This document shows positions 1 through 8,400 of a DNA stretch of 64,000 bases, in pieces (position 1 is the stretch's first letter; every line of letters begins with the position of its first letter). Both the position numbers and the translations under genes were made by a program. The notes beneath the pieces are model-generated. The model had not been told where the DNA came from and searched no databases. It was given only the letters and a program-made list of their open reading frames with translations. The stretch covers positions 1 to 64,000 of IMG/VR virus record IMGVR_UViG_3300046362_000084; one strand, 5' to 3'. This DNA is from a virus.

Positions 1-1
1 C

Positions 2-43
2 GGCAAGCGCACCGCTCCGGTTGACGAGGTTGAAGATTGGTAA
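2..43 (+). CDS. 3' end of an upstream gene (partial)
   Basis: The first bases read in one frame as the last 13 codons of a protein ending in an acidic tail (VDEVEDW) followed by TAA. The rest lies outside the window. An acidic C-terminus ending in an aromatic residue is common in phage ssDNA-binding proteins, but 13 residues cannot identify a function. It runs in the same direction as the glycan cassette. Confidence 0.45.
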   Translation, partial: GKRTAPVDEVEDW

Positions 44-53
44 TTTAACCCTT

Positions 54-82
54 CCCCGCTTGTTGTAAAATACAAACGGGGA
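54..82 (+). promoter_or_regulatory. Hairpin covering the leader of the first glycosyltransferase
   Basis: The sequence ccccgcttgt pairs with acaaacgggg across an 8-base loop, giving a 10-pair stem with one G-T wobble. No U-run follows, so it is a poor intrinsic terminator. The 3' arm contains the GGGG(AA) that is the only Shine-Dalgarno-like sequence before the ATG at 90. It could limit translation of that gene or protect a processed mRNA end. This is inferred from sequence pairing only. Confidence 0.45.
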
Positions 83-89
83 ACATAAA

Positions 90-1169
90 ATGATAATTAA
101 TTTTGACGCGCCGTTCAATCCGACATCCATCGGGCAAACGAGCTTTAACATCTATCGGGAATTAAGTAAAAACAACGATATTTGCCTTTTCCCGGTTCAA
201 GATCGAATCGATTTGGGATGTTTTTCCGTTTCCGAGGAGGAAAAAAATAGAATTAGTAAAAACTCTAAATTCTCTGAAGAGAATTACAATCGTGAATCGC
301 CGTCACTTGCAATCTGGCACATTCGAGGCTCCGAAAAAGCCATTGGTTCAAAGCAAAATCTGCTTACGTTCCACGAAACAGACACGCTTACCACTTATGA
401 GGCTTCAAGATTGTCTCAGCTAGATAAGGTGTTTGTAACGAGTCGATACACAAAAAATGTGTTTGACGCACATCTGAAGGGTTCAACAGAAGTAATTTAC
501 TGTCCATTGGCTTTCGATTCGAATTCATTTCACAAAATTGACAAAGACCCGAAGGAAGAGGTTATCACCTTTGGCATTCGTGGCAAAATCGAAAAACGTA
601 AACACACATTAAAGGTTATTGCGGCATGGGCAAAAACATTCGGCGGCGACCCACGATTTAGATTGGATTGTTCGGTGCATAATATGCATATGGATGAATC
701 CCAAAATAACGCCATTCTTGACGCGATGCCAGACCGGACGATGCCTTGGAATATTAATATTTTGCCGTTTCTCCCAACGAACGATCTTTACAACAAGACT
801 TTAAATCAAGCCGATATCGATCTTACAGGCATGAGCGGTTGCGAGGGTTTCAACCTTCCCCTTTTTCAATCAATGTGCCTTGGAAAACAAGTAATTGTAT
901 TAAATGCCCACGTTCACAAAGACTTTTGCAATGAAAGCAACTCTATTTTAATTAACCCAAGCGGAATGATTGACGCGGAGGACGGAATGTTTTTCGCGAA
1001 GGGGCAAACGACAAATCAGGGTCAATGGTTCGATTTCGATGAAAAAGATCTTATTAGTGCCATGCTGCTTTCTGTTGAAAGGGCAAAAGTCAACAATTTC
1101 GAAGGCGAAAAACTTAAAGAGTGGACGTTTGAAAAAACCGCCAATACAATTTTAGAAAATATTATTTAA
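90..1169 (+). CDS. Glycosyltransferase, GT-B fold (GT1/GT4-like)
   Basis: A 359-residue protein resembling family 1/4 sugar transferases. The C-terminal half has the nucleotide-sugar binding pattern GCEGFNLPLFQSMCLGKQVI near residues 250-270, matching the E-G-F-x-L-P-x-x-E/Q-x-M signature. A GIRGKIEKRKH segment near residue 160 fits the start of the second Rossmann domain. The acceptor is unknown. It opens a run of nine or so glycan genes and ends on TAATG, coupled to the next gene. Such enzymes in phages may decorate virion proteins or DNA or alter the host surface; which applies here is not visible. Confidence 0.82.
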   Translation: MIINFDAPFNPTSIGQTSFNIYRELSKNNDICLFPVQDRIDLGCFSVSEEEKNRISKNSKFSEENYNRESPSLAIWHIRGSEKAIGSKQNLLTFHETDTLTTYEASRLSQLDKVFVTSRYTKNVFDAHLKGSTEVIYCPLAFDSNSFHKIDKDPKEEVITFGIRGKIEKRKHTLKVIAAWAKTFGGDPRFRLDCSVHNMHMDESQNNAILDAMPDRTMPWNINILPFLPTNDLYNKTLNQADIDLTGMSGCEGFNLPLFQSMCLGKQVIVLNAHVHKDFCNESNSILINPSGMIDAEDGMFFAKGQTTNQGQWFDFDEKDLISAMLLSVERAKVNNFEGEKLKEWTFEKTANTILENII

Positions 1170-1513
1170 TGCCGTACTACGTTTTTGTAAACCACGAAAC
1201 TCAGGAATATCGTGATGTGTTTTTCCAAATGAATGACCTTAAGGAGTATTTTGGTTCCGAGGAAGAGATTGCGGAGCTTGGAAAATCCGAGTGGAAGCGC
1301 GTTTACTCAGCGCCACAAATGGCAATCGATGTGAAGGTAAACCCTTTCTCAGGAAAGGATTTTGTTAGAAAAACTCAAAATGCCAAAACCTATGGAGAGC
1401 TTTTCGACCTTAGCAAAGAAATGAGCCAACAAAGGGAAAGCAAGCTTGGAGCGCCAGATCCGCAGACAGAGAAAGCAAAAGAGAATTTTTACAAACCAAA
1501 AAAACAACAATGA
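1169..1513 (+). CDS. Hypothetical protein
   Basis: A 114-residue protein that starts inside the TAATG overlap with the preceding glycosyltransferase. The N-terminus (MPYYVFVNHETQEYRDVFF) could be a short beta-hairpin domain of the kind found in regulatory zinc-ribbon proteins, but no cysteine pairs are present. The C-terminal third is charged and likely disordered (KENFYKPKKQQ). No function is recognised. It overlaps the next small gene by four bases (ATGA), so it is part of the same operon. Confidence 0.72.
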   Translation: MPYYVFVNHETQEYRDVFFQMNDLKEYFGSEEEIAELGKSEWKRVYSAPQMAIDVKVNPFSGKDFVRKTQNAKTYGELFDLSKEMSQQRESKLGAPDPQTEKAKENFYKPKKQQ

Positions 1514-1701
1514 GGACTATAACGAGGGACTTCTTTTCGGAAGTTTTTGATGAAGCAATTTTGGATTACACTCGGAATCGATTCATTTCGCCGGAAGAAT
1601 GCGATGAATTAAAGGCCGCAATCACATTAAGATTAAATGAAAAGCTCGAAGATGAGATATTGGATAATGCCAAAATCATTCTGACTTTCAGCGGAATCTA
1701 A
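1510..1701 (+). CDS. Small hypothetical protein
   Basis: A 63-residue, mostly helical protein with alternating acidic and hydrophobic residues (EECDELKAAITLRLNEKLEDEIL). It is held between two overlaps, ATGA at its start and TAATG at its end, which is strong evidence that it is translated with its neighbours. No motif or family is recognised. Confidence 0.65.
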   Translation: MRTITRDFFSEVFDEAILDYTRNRFISPEECDELKAAITLRLNEKLEDEILDNAKIILTFSGI

Positions 1702-2744
1702 TGCCAAAAAACGTAATTATCACCGGAGCTAGCGGACAGCTAGGCAGCTACATGGCCGAATTCATCCTTGAAAACACTGATTTTCAAGTTGTCGCCGCTG
1801 TTAGAAGAGCGGGGCTTGCCAATTACAATAAAAATTTAAAACAATGTATTACTAATTATGGCGATAGAATTAAGGTTGTTGGCCTTGATATCACCGATAA
1901 GTCAGCGGTGAATTCGTTAATCAATAACGAAAGTCCGAATTATTTTATTAATTTTGCCGGAAATGGCTCCGTTGAGGATAGTTGGGTTTCCCCATATTCC
2001 AGTATCGACGCGAATCTCAATGGGGTTTTACATCAGTTAGAAAGTTTGCAACTCCACCCTTATTGTCGTTATATTTCAATGGGAAGCTCTGAGATTTTTG
2101 GAAAAGTTCATTGCGATCTTCAAGATGAATCAACGCCAGCAAACCCAAGAAACCCTTACGGAGTTGCAAAGGGCGCGGCGCAAACATTAATTAGATGTTA
2201 TCGGGAAAAATACGAGTTGTTCGCATCCGAAGCCATCCTTTATAATGCTGAAAGCCCGCGAAGATCAACCGCTTTTTTGAGCGGAAAAATCGCATCAGGA
2301 GTTGCAGAAATTAAAAATGCAATTGATTTAAAAAAGAAATTCCGCCCGATTGCTGTTGGTAATCTGGAAAGTGTGAGGGATTGGAGTCACGCATCTGATT
2401 TCGCCGACGGAATTTGGAAAATCCTCAACGCGCCAGAACCAAAATCCTATATTCTCAGCTCTGGCAAAACCCATTCCGTTAGAGAGTTCATTGAAAAATC
2501 TTTTAGGACCGCTGGAATTGATTGCGCTTGGCAAAGATGGTTCGGAGAGGGCAGCGAAACGTTAGAAAGTTTATACGGAACATTGGTTACAATCGATCCT
2601 CTATTTTTTAGAGGGAGAGAAGAGTTTAGCCTTTGCGGCAATAGTTCCTTGGCTCGCACTGAGTTAGGTTGGAATCCAAAGTATAATTTTGATTTGATTA
2701 TTGAAGAATTGATTGACCACGCGATATGCCAGACGAAGAGTTAA
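1701..2744 (+). CDS. gmd: GDP-mannose 4,6-dehydratase
   Basis: A 347-residue member of the short-chain dehydrogenase/epimerase family, the usual length for this enzyme. It has the NAD(P)-binding TGASGQLGS at residues 8-16, SSEIFG before the catalytic pair, YGVAK (Tyr-x3-Lys) near 153, and the family-specific YNAESPRRS and GNLESVRDWSHASDF. The reaction is GDP-mannose to GDP-4-keto-6-deoxymannose, the precursor of GDP-fucose, GDP-rhamnose and perosamine. A fucosyltransferase-like gene lies 1.3 kb downstream, so GDP-fucose is the likely end product. No GDP-fucose synthase is in the window; the host or another part of the genome would have to provide it. Confidence 0.88.
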   Translation: MPKNVIITGASGQLGSYMAEFILENTDFQVVAAVRRAGLANYNKNLKQCITNYGDRIKVVGLDITDKSAVNSLINNESPNYFINFAGNGSVEDSWVSPYSSIDANLNGVLHQLESLQLHPYCRYISMGSSEIFGKVHCDLQDESTPANPRNPYGVAKGAAQTLIRCYREKYELFASEAILYNAESPRRSTAFLSGKIASGVAEIKNAIDLKKKFRPIAVGNLESVRDWSHASDFADGIWKILNAPEPKSYILSSGKTHSVREFIEKSFRTAGIDCAWQRWFGEGSETLESLYGTLVTIDPLFFRGREEFSLCGNSSLARTELGWNPKYNFDLIIEELIDHAICQTKS

Positions 2745-2932
2745 TTCCCGGGCAAGAAAAGTTCGATGCCTGCAAATTTAGAAGCACGAATCAGGAGGAA
2801 ATCGGGGATTTCGGATGCTGCGGAAATAATACCCTTCACCTTGGATACATTTGTTTCCGACGAAACATAGAAGACCTTCAACCGCTACACTGTTTGGAAT
2901 GCAACTTATACAAACAAAAAAGAAATATTTAA
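2726..2932 (+). CDS. Small cysteine-rich protein
   Basis: A 68-residue protein starting within the last codons of the dehydratase gene. It contains six cysteines including CC near residue 31 and C-x2-C near the end (HCLECNLY), which suggests a metal-binding domain. It is followed four bases later by the recombinase gene, so it fills the gap between two secure genes. No family is recognised. Confidence 0.6.
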   Translation: MPDEELIPGQEKFDACKFRSTNQEEIGDFGCCGNNTLHLGYICFRRNIEDLQPLHCLECNLYKQKRNI

Positions 2933-2936
2933 AATT

Positions 2937-4079
2937 ATGGCAAAAGAAAAAACAGAAGAGTTCCCCAAAGAGAAAAAAAATCCGCTAGAGTTATTCCTTA
3001 GCGAATACAAGGACGATCATTATAATTTTTGCCCAGAAGTATCGTTTAAGGTATCTAGCGGTAGCATAGAACTTGACCTCGCCATGGACGGAGGTTTCAC
3101 GCCGGGAATCCATCGATTCGGTGGAGCGAGTGAATCTGGAAAAACGAGCCAAAGCCTTGAAGTCGTAAAAAACTTTCTTCAATCAGTTCCGAATTCAAAA
3201 GCCCTTTACGTTAAGGCCGAGGGTAGAATGTCGAAAAAGATGCAAAAAAGGAGTGGCATTAAATTCGTAACCGAACCGAAAGAGTGGGTTCCGGGGACAT
3301 GCTTTATTTTAAAATGCAATGTTTACGAACCTGTCGCTCAATTTATTTACGATTTAATTAAAATTAATCCAGATAATTATCGGTATGCGTTTATTATCGA
3401 TAGTCTCGATGGAATGATGAAGAGATCCGATTTAAACAAGGATTTTACGGACGCCGTTCAAGTTTGCGGACCTAACGTTTTAACAAAATTATTATTTAAA
3501 AAGGTTTCCCTTCCTATGTCTGAGCTTGGACATATGATGATTGTCATTGTTCAGGTTATTGCAAAAATCGAAGACAAATACGCGATTAAGGAGCAGATGG
3601 CAATTAGCGGCGGCGGCGGAAATGCGGCAATTCATTTCGCCAATTATATTCTGACATTCAAACCAAGATATAAAGAGGGACTTATTCTTAAAAGCGGAGA
3701 TAAAGCCATTTTAGATTTTAGCGAAACAAATGTCATCGGGCATTGGGTAGGAGTTTTATTGGAAAAGACGGAAAACGAAAAAAGCAGATTACTGGTAAAG
3801 TATCCAGTCCTTTACTCTGCGGACGGAGAAGATGGACGCATTGCGACAGAGCTTGAAATTAAAAAAATGCTGTTGATGCTTGGCTTTATAACAACGGGTG
3901 GCGCGTGGATTTATTTTTCCGAAAATGCACTTGCAAAAATGCGGGAGGCCAAAATAGAGGATGTTCGGGACAAGGTTAATGGTGCGGCAAAATTTGACAA
4001 ATATATATCTCAACCAGAAATTTTGAATTTCTGGAAATCGACCCTCAGTAATTATATTTCCGCAAAAGATCTTGTATGA
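2937..4079 (+). CDS. uvsX: RecA/UvsX-like recombinase
   Basis: A 380-residue RecA-fold ATPase. The Walker A motif GGASESGKTS is near residues 61-70 and the hydrophobic strand YAFIIDSLDGM near 148 gives Walker B. SGGGGNAAIHFANYIL corresponds to the DNA-binding loop and downstream strand of UvsX/RecA proteins. It likely forms filaments on ssDNA and drives recombination-dependent replication and repair. The ATG has no Shine-Dalgarno sequence. It is placed unusually, inside the glycan cassette, and overlaps the fucosyltransferase-like gene by four bases. The symbol is by analogy with T4; the sequence is diverged. Confidence 0.8.
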   Translation: MAKEKTEEFPKEKKNPLELFLSEYKDDHYNFCPEVSFKVSSGSIELDLAMDGGFTPGIHRFGGASESGKTSQSLEVVKNFLQSVPNSKALYVKAEGRMSKKMQKRSGIKFVTEPKEWVPGTCFILKCNVYEPVAQFIYDLIKINPDNYRYAFIIDSLDGMMKRSDLNKDFTDAVQVCGPNVLTKLLFKKVSLPMSELGHMMIVIVQVIAKIEDKYAIKEQMAISGGGGNAAIHFANYILTFKPRYKEGLILKSGDKAILDFSETNVIGHWVGVLLEKTENEKSRLLVKYPVLYSADGEDGRIATELEIKKMLLMLGFITTGGAWIYFSENALAKMREAKIEDVRDKVNGAAKFDKYISQPEILNFWKSTLSNYISAKDLV

Positions 4080-4885
4080 TAATTACAAACGCAGGCATCG
4101 GATATAACGGACGATTGGGAAATCAGCTTTTCCAATTTGCCTCCCTGTATGGCATTGCACGGCGTTGCGGGCTTGAAGTGGCACTGCCCTTCTCTAACAT
4201 GCTTGAGAGGCTTGAAACGGGCGCTGACGGGCTGGAAAGGCCCGTCAAGTTCAACCTGCCCGACATATTCGAAGGGGTTGGCGAATTTGTTGATCTCAAT
4301 ATTATTCGCGGCCATTTTCGAACACTATCAGAACAATCGTTTACTTATGATTCGTATCTAATGACGGAGTGCGTGGCGCATGGAAATATCAATCTTCACG
4401 GCTACTTTCAAAGTCCAATGTATTTTGATGCATATCGGGAAGATTTGTTAGACATTTTGGAGTTCAATCATGAACTTATAAACTTCAAGAGGGGCAAACC
4501 GCTAGTTTCTATTCATGTTAGACGTGGCGACTATCTAGCCCTTCAGAACAATCACCCTGTTTGCTCTCACGAATATTACGATACCGCGATTAATTATTTC
4601 GACGGATGCAACTTTATGTTTTTCTCGGACGATATCGGATGGTGTAAGGAAAATTTTGTTGGACCGCAGTTTTTATTTTCTGAGGGTTTCAGCGAATCCG
4701 AAGATTTGCAGCGCATGAGACTTTGCGATCACAATATCATCGCCAACAGCACCTTCAGTTGGTGGGGCGCTTATTTAAATAAAAATAAAAGAAAGGAAAT
4801 TATTGCGCCGCGCCGTTGGTTCGGGGATGATTATTCACAAAATAACCCTAGGGAGGTTTTGTCAATCGCAACAAAGTTAATCTGA
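4076..4885 (+). CDS. Alpha-1,2-fucosyltransferase-like (GT11)
   Basis: A 269-residue protein with the marks of glycosyltransferase family 11. GRLGNQLFQFA near residues 12-22 is the N-terminal signature, SIHVRRGDY near 145-153 is the GDP-fucose-binding motif I, and NSTFSWWGAYL near 223-233 is the third conserved motif. It would transfer L-fucose from GDP-fucose to a galactose-type acceptor. The nearby GDP-mannose dehydratase makes the precursor pathway plausible. Its length is close to the bacterial family norm of about 290. Confidence 0.88.
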   Translation: MIITNAGIGYNGRLGNQLFQFASLYGIARRCGLEVALPFSNMLERLETGADGLERPVKFNLPDIFEGVGEFVDLNIIRGHFRTLSEQSFTYDSYLMTECVAHGNINLHGYFQSPMYFDAYREDLLDILEFNHELINFKRGKPLVSIHVRRGDYLALQNNHPVCSHEYYDTAINYFDGCNFMFFSDDIGWCKENFVGPQFLFSEGFSESEDLQRMRLCDHNIIANSTFSWWGAYLNKNKRKEIIAPRRWFGDDYSQNNPREVLSIATKLI

Positions 4886-5547
4886 TGCATAAGTTAGTTT
4901 TATACTATAACGAAAAGTTTGAAGAAAAAGCGAAGAGGTTGGCAAGCAAAGGTCGATTGTATTTTGGCGAGGTAATAGAATATAAAGAGGAGTATTTTAA
5001 GCAAACTTCGTTTTATAATAGGTATTCTTATATTGCACAGGAAGAAAGGGGCGCGGGCTATTGGATTTGGAAGCCCTATATTCTTCTTGACTCAATTACA
5101 AGATCAACCGATGGGGATGAAATTCTATATTTGGATTGCGGCGACGACTTTAACTTTGATATCAAAAAAACTTTGAGCCAGTGCCTTAGAGATAGTGATA
5201 TATGTTTAACTGCCGGGTCATTCAAATCCTCTAAATATACGAAAAGAGACTGTTTCGAAATGATGGAGTGTGATGAAAGAAAGTATTGGGATTCAATACA
5301 GATTGAAGCGGGGGTAATCGCATTTAGGGCGAACCAAAACTCAAAGAGAATATTTAAAGAGTGGCTTTCGTATTGCTGCGATGAAAATATCTTAACCGAC
5401 ATTCCAAATATTTGTGGGAAGCCGAACTTTCCAGATTTTATTGATCACCGTCACGATCAAAGTATATTAAGCAATCTTGCTATAAGTTTAAATCTAAAAA
5501 TATCCCAAGAAATAAGAAAATCCGTAGTTTGCAACGTAAATGATTAG
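4885..5547 (+). CDS. Putative glycosyltransferase
   Basis: A 220-residue protein that starts on the last base of the previous stop codon (TGATG). The segment GAGYWIWKPYI near residue 58 followed by EILYLDCGDDF near 85 resembles the substrate loop and DxD-type metal site of a GT-A enzyme seen in bacterial polysaccharide loci. IEAGVIAFRAN near 140 fits the acceptor region. A later HRHDQSIL motif near 193 also occurs in such proteins. Family assignment is uncertain, but context and these motifs support sugar transfer. Confidence 0.6.
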   Translation: MHKLVLYYNEKFEEKAKRLASKGRLYFGEVIEYKEEYFKQTSFYNRYSYIAQEERGAGYWIWKPYILLDSITRSTDGDEILYLDCGDDFNFDIKKTLSQCLRDSDICLTAGSFKSSKYTKRDCFEMMECDERKYWDSIQIEAGVIAFRANQNSKRIFKEWLSYCCDENILTDIPNICGKPNFPDFIDHRHDQSILSNLAISLNLKISQEIRKSVVCNVND

Positions 5548-6361
5548 TATTAATCTTACAATCCACAACAAAGGTTTCCTTTTGGAAAGGGTGCTTGACG
5601 CCATTAAACGCCTAACCGTTCAAGACTATGAATTAATTTGCGTTTTGGATGGGTGTAACGATAATTCCGAAATAATTCTTGACACGTTTATAAGTCAAAA
5701 CAAAGACATCAAAATCAAGAAACTTTCCGCGCCAAACGTGTTTGAAACAAAGTCGAATAATCTTGCCGCTTCGGAAAGCACGGGCGAATATATAGTTATT
5801 GTTCAAGATGATATGATTGTAAACGAATTAGGGTGGGACAAAAGACTTCTTAAGCCGTTTCAAGCTTTTGATGATATATTCGCTGTAACTGCGAGAACAG
5901 CGCATAATTGGATTGCAAATCCCAACTCAAGCCACTTATTTGAACCTAACGGAAGAAGCGATTGTTGGAGTGACATTTTATTTCATACGGATCACGCAAA
6001 CAGCGCCAACTTGAGTAGGGATATCTTCGGAGTAAGGGATTGTGTTAACCGTGGGCCGTTGGCTATAAGGCGCGATGTGTTTGAGCAGGCAGGGGGATTT
6101 GACGAAGCTTTCTGCCCGCAAGACAGCGACGATCACGATTTATGTTATAGGGTTCGCGCTTCCACGGGTTTTAGATGTGGTTGTTACCCTATCGAATTTA
6201 TTTGTGATGATTCTTGGGGCGGAACAAGAGAGGGCGGACAAACTAAGCCTTGGATGCTACAAGCCAATCAAAAAAATACCAGAACACTTTACAATAGACA
6301 CAGAGATATGATCTCGCAATCGCCAAAAAACGAAAATAGAATACTAATCGATGATAAATAG
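5540..6361 (+). CDS. Glycosyltransferase family 2
   Basis: A 273-residue GT-A enzyme. ISINLTIHNKG opens the Rossmann-like fold, LICVLDGCNDNS near residue 32 matches the V-D-D/G-x-S-x-D/N nucleotide-binding loop, and VIVQDDMIV near 90 is the DxD-like metal-binding site. GGFDEAFCPQDSDDHDLCYR near 188-207 is the typical GGFDE...ED acceptor/catalytic region. The sugar and acceptor cannot be read from the sequence. It overlaps its neighbours by 8 and 11 bases. Confidence 0.85.
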   Translation: MISINLTIHNKGFLLERVLDAIKRLTVQDYELICVLDGCNDNSEIILDTFISQNKDIKIKKLSAPNVFETKSNNLAASESTGEYIVIVQDDMIVNELGWDKRLLKPFQAFDDIFAVTARTAHNWIANPNSSHLFEPNGRSDCWSDILFHTDHANSANLSRDIFGVRDCVNRGPLAIRRDVFEQAGGFDEAFCPQDSDDHDLCYRVRASTGFRCGCYPIEFICDDSWGGTREGGQTKPWMLQANQKNTRTLYNRHRDMISQSPKNENRILIDDK

Positions 6362-6935
6362 AATATCTCAAGATAGATGGGCGGAAGCGCAAATTAGCGA
6401 AAGAACATTCCATCAGCAAAAATTTGAAGAATCAGCGAAGCACTACGAAAAGGCTTATGAAAATTACTTTCGATACACCGGAGTAAACAGAGACTTAAAA
6501 GGTTCATCTGTTGTGGAGATTGGTCCTGCAAAGGTAGCAGGACTTTATTTCTGTGAGAATTATGGTGAGTCATATATTATAGAACCGACTATCTATGAGG
6601 ACGCTTTGCCACTTTATAACAAAAAAATAACATTCATCCACGAACCCGCCGAAACGTGTAATTTCCCCTCTGTGGACGAAGCTTGGTTATTTAACGTGTT
6701 GGAACATGTTATCGATCCTACTGAAATTATAAATCTATGTAAAAAGAACTGTAAGATAATTAGATTTTTTGAGCCCGATGGACACGGGGGCAAGGACGCA
6801 GCGCACCCCCATTGCATCACCTTTGATTATCTTGAATCCCAATTCGGGGAGGGTTGCGTGAAGAGATATGTAGGGGGAACAGTTAAGAAAAATTTTCACG
6901 GCGCTAATTGTAGTTATGGAGTGTGGATAAAATGA
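6351..6935 (+). CDS. SAM-dependent methyltransferase-like protein
   Basis: A 194-residue protein with a class I methyltransferase layout. VVEIGPAKVAGLYF near residue 53 takes the place of motif I, IIEPT near 76 gives the acidic ribose-binding residue, and EAWLFNVLEHVIDPTEI near 105-121 matches the post-II N-x-L-E-H-V pattern common in sugar and small-molecule methyltransferases. It ends on ATGA shared with the next gene. In a glycan locus it could O-methylate a sugar; that is inference. Confidence 0.68.
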   Translation: MINRISQDRWAEAQISERTFHQQKFEESAKHYEKAYENYFRYTGVNRDLKGSSVVEIGPAKVAGLYFCENYGESYIIEPTIYEDALPLYNKKITFIHEPAETCNFPSVDEAWLFNVLEHVIDPTEIINLCKKNCKIIRFFEPDGHGGKDAAHPHCITFDYLESQFGEGCVKRYVGGTVKKNFHGANCSYGVWIK

Positions 6936-7588
6936 AATTCTCAGAAATATTTAAAAGAGATTATTATGATTTAATGTTGCGTCCCGGCCACCCGGCCAAT
7001 CCAATTAGAAACAGGGCGGACAGCTTTCTCAAAGTATTTCAACTTCTTGAAGAGAAAGAAGAGGCTCATTATTGTATTCTGGAGACTGGGTGTATGAGGC
7101 AAGACCACGGAAGCATGTGTTTCGGAGACGATGGGTGTAGCTCGTTTCTGTTTAATGAGTTTTTAAAATATAATAATGGGCAACTAATATCTGTTGATAT
7201 TAATCAGAAAAATGTTGATTACGCCAATAGCTTTTTTACTAAGGGAGGCTCGGCGAAAGCTTTTTGTTCCGATTCTGTTGAATTTATTAAAACGGATTAT
7301 TATAGGTATGGTCAAAACGATGAATCAAGAGGGGTAATAATTGATTTGTTATATTTGGATTCGTTTGATATTACAAAAGAAAATCCGGGTCCGTCCCAAG
7401 AGCACCATTTAAAAGAATTTAATGCAGCGCGACCCTTTCTTGGAAAGGGATCTATCATTGTTGTTGACGACCACAATGCGTTTTTTACAGATCCTCCAAT
7501 AGGAAAGGGAAATCTTGTAAGGGAAGCTATCGAAAAAATGAGTGCAAAAAAAATATTCGAAGATTATCAAATAGGATGGGTGTTATAA
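6932..7588 (+). CDS. SAM-dependent methyltransferase (class I)
   Basis: A 218-residue protein. ILETGCMRQDHGSMCFG near residue 45 resembles motif I, LISVDIN near 85 supplies the ribose-binding acidic residue, and LLYLDSFDI followed by the late strand IIVVDDHNAF near 168 fit the methyltransferase-24 type fold. I chose the ATG at 6932 because it forms the ATGA overlap with the previous stop; an in-frame GTG at 6923 is possible. Its target is unknown, and the surrounding genes suggest a glycan or nucleotide-sugar. Confidence 0.7.
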   Translation: MKFSEIFKRDYYDLMLRPGHPANPIRNRADSFLKVFQLLEEKEEAHYCILETGCMRQDHGSMCFGDDGCSSFLFNEFLKYNNGQLISVDINQKNVDYANSFFTKGGSAKAFCSDSVEFIKTDYYRYGQNDESRGVIIDLLYLDSFDITKENPGPSQEHHLKEFNAARPFLGKGSIIVVDDHNAFFTDPPIGKGNLVREAIEKMSAKKIFEDYQIGWVL

Positions 7589-8400
7589 ATAAAAGCTGTG
7601 TAGCTTATTTGGTAAGGGCGACTCAGGAGGATGTAGAAAGCCTAAATAAATCGCTTGATCTTTTGGAAAAAAATGTCTCGCCTTTTTGCTCGGAATTTGA
7701 TATCCTCCTTTTTCATGAGGAGGACTTGGAGCCGTTCAAAGATAAAATACTTAAGCGCGAAAGAATAATTTACAAAAAAGTATCATTTGTTCTTCCTCCA
7801 TACCAGCAAGATATATTGGATGAAATTCCAGAATTTTATCCGCACCCTACTCATCAAAATGGCCCAATAGCTTATTGGCATAAAGGGTTCACCATGGGTT
7901 ATAGACATATGTGTAATTTTTTCTTTTCTGGAATTTTTGAATATCTTTCGGACTACGAATCATACATGAGGTTAGACACAGACTCTTTTATCCTTAGCCC
8001 GATTGGTTACGATATTTTCGAATGGTTCAACTCTAACAACCTTAGTTACGCGTATATTGCGCCAGCGATTCAGGTTGATAACCAAGCTGTTTGCGAGGGT
8101 TTAAACGATACCGTTTCAGAATGGATAGATCGTAAGTCAATAAAAACAAAAATCAACATTAAGGAAATTGAGAATGGAACACTTTACTACACGAATTTTG
8201 AAATGTGCCGAGTTTCCTCAATGAGAAGCGAGGAAAGCCGCTCATTTTACACCCTCATAAATAAAACTGGAAGAATCTTCTCAAAAAGATGGGGCGACCA
8301 CGTTTTAAGGTATCTTCAGGTAAACCTATTTTTTGAAATAGGTGAAGTCTCGCCAGTTTCCGGTATTCACTACCAACATGGAGCAATTTACAATACATGA
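7576..8400 (+). CDS. GT15-like (Kre2/Mnt1-type) glycosyltransferase
   Basis: A 274-residue protein carrying the hallmark of family 15 alpha-1,2-mannosyltransferases. MGYRHMCNFFFSGIFEY near residues 111-127 is followed by YESYMRLDTDSF near 129-140, where YWRLDTD-type sequence forms the metal site in fungal Kre2/Mnt1. A later NFEMCRVSSMRS near 203-214 fits the NFEI...Y...F segment of that family. Family 15 is best known from yeast Golgi enzymes that use GDP-mannose, the same donor pool drawn on by the dehydratase in this cassette. It overlaps both neighbours. Confidence 0.72.
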   Translation: MGVINKSCVAYLVRATQEDVESLNKSLDLLEKNVSPFCSEFDILLFHEEDLEPFKDKILKRERIIYKKVSFVLPPYQQDILDEIPEFYPHPTHQNGPIAYWHKGFTMGYRHMCNFFFSGIFEYLSDYESYMRLDTDSFILSPIGYDIFEWFNSNNLSYAYIAPAIQVDNQAVCEGLNDTVSEWIDRKSIKTKINIKEIENGTLYYTNFEMCRVSSMRSEESRSFYTLINKTGRIFSKRWGDHVLRYLQVNLFFEIGEVSPVSGIHYQHGAIYNT

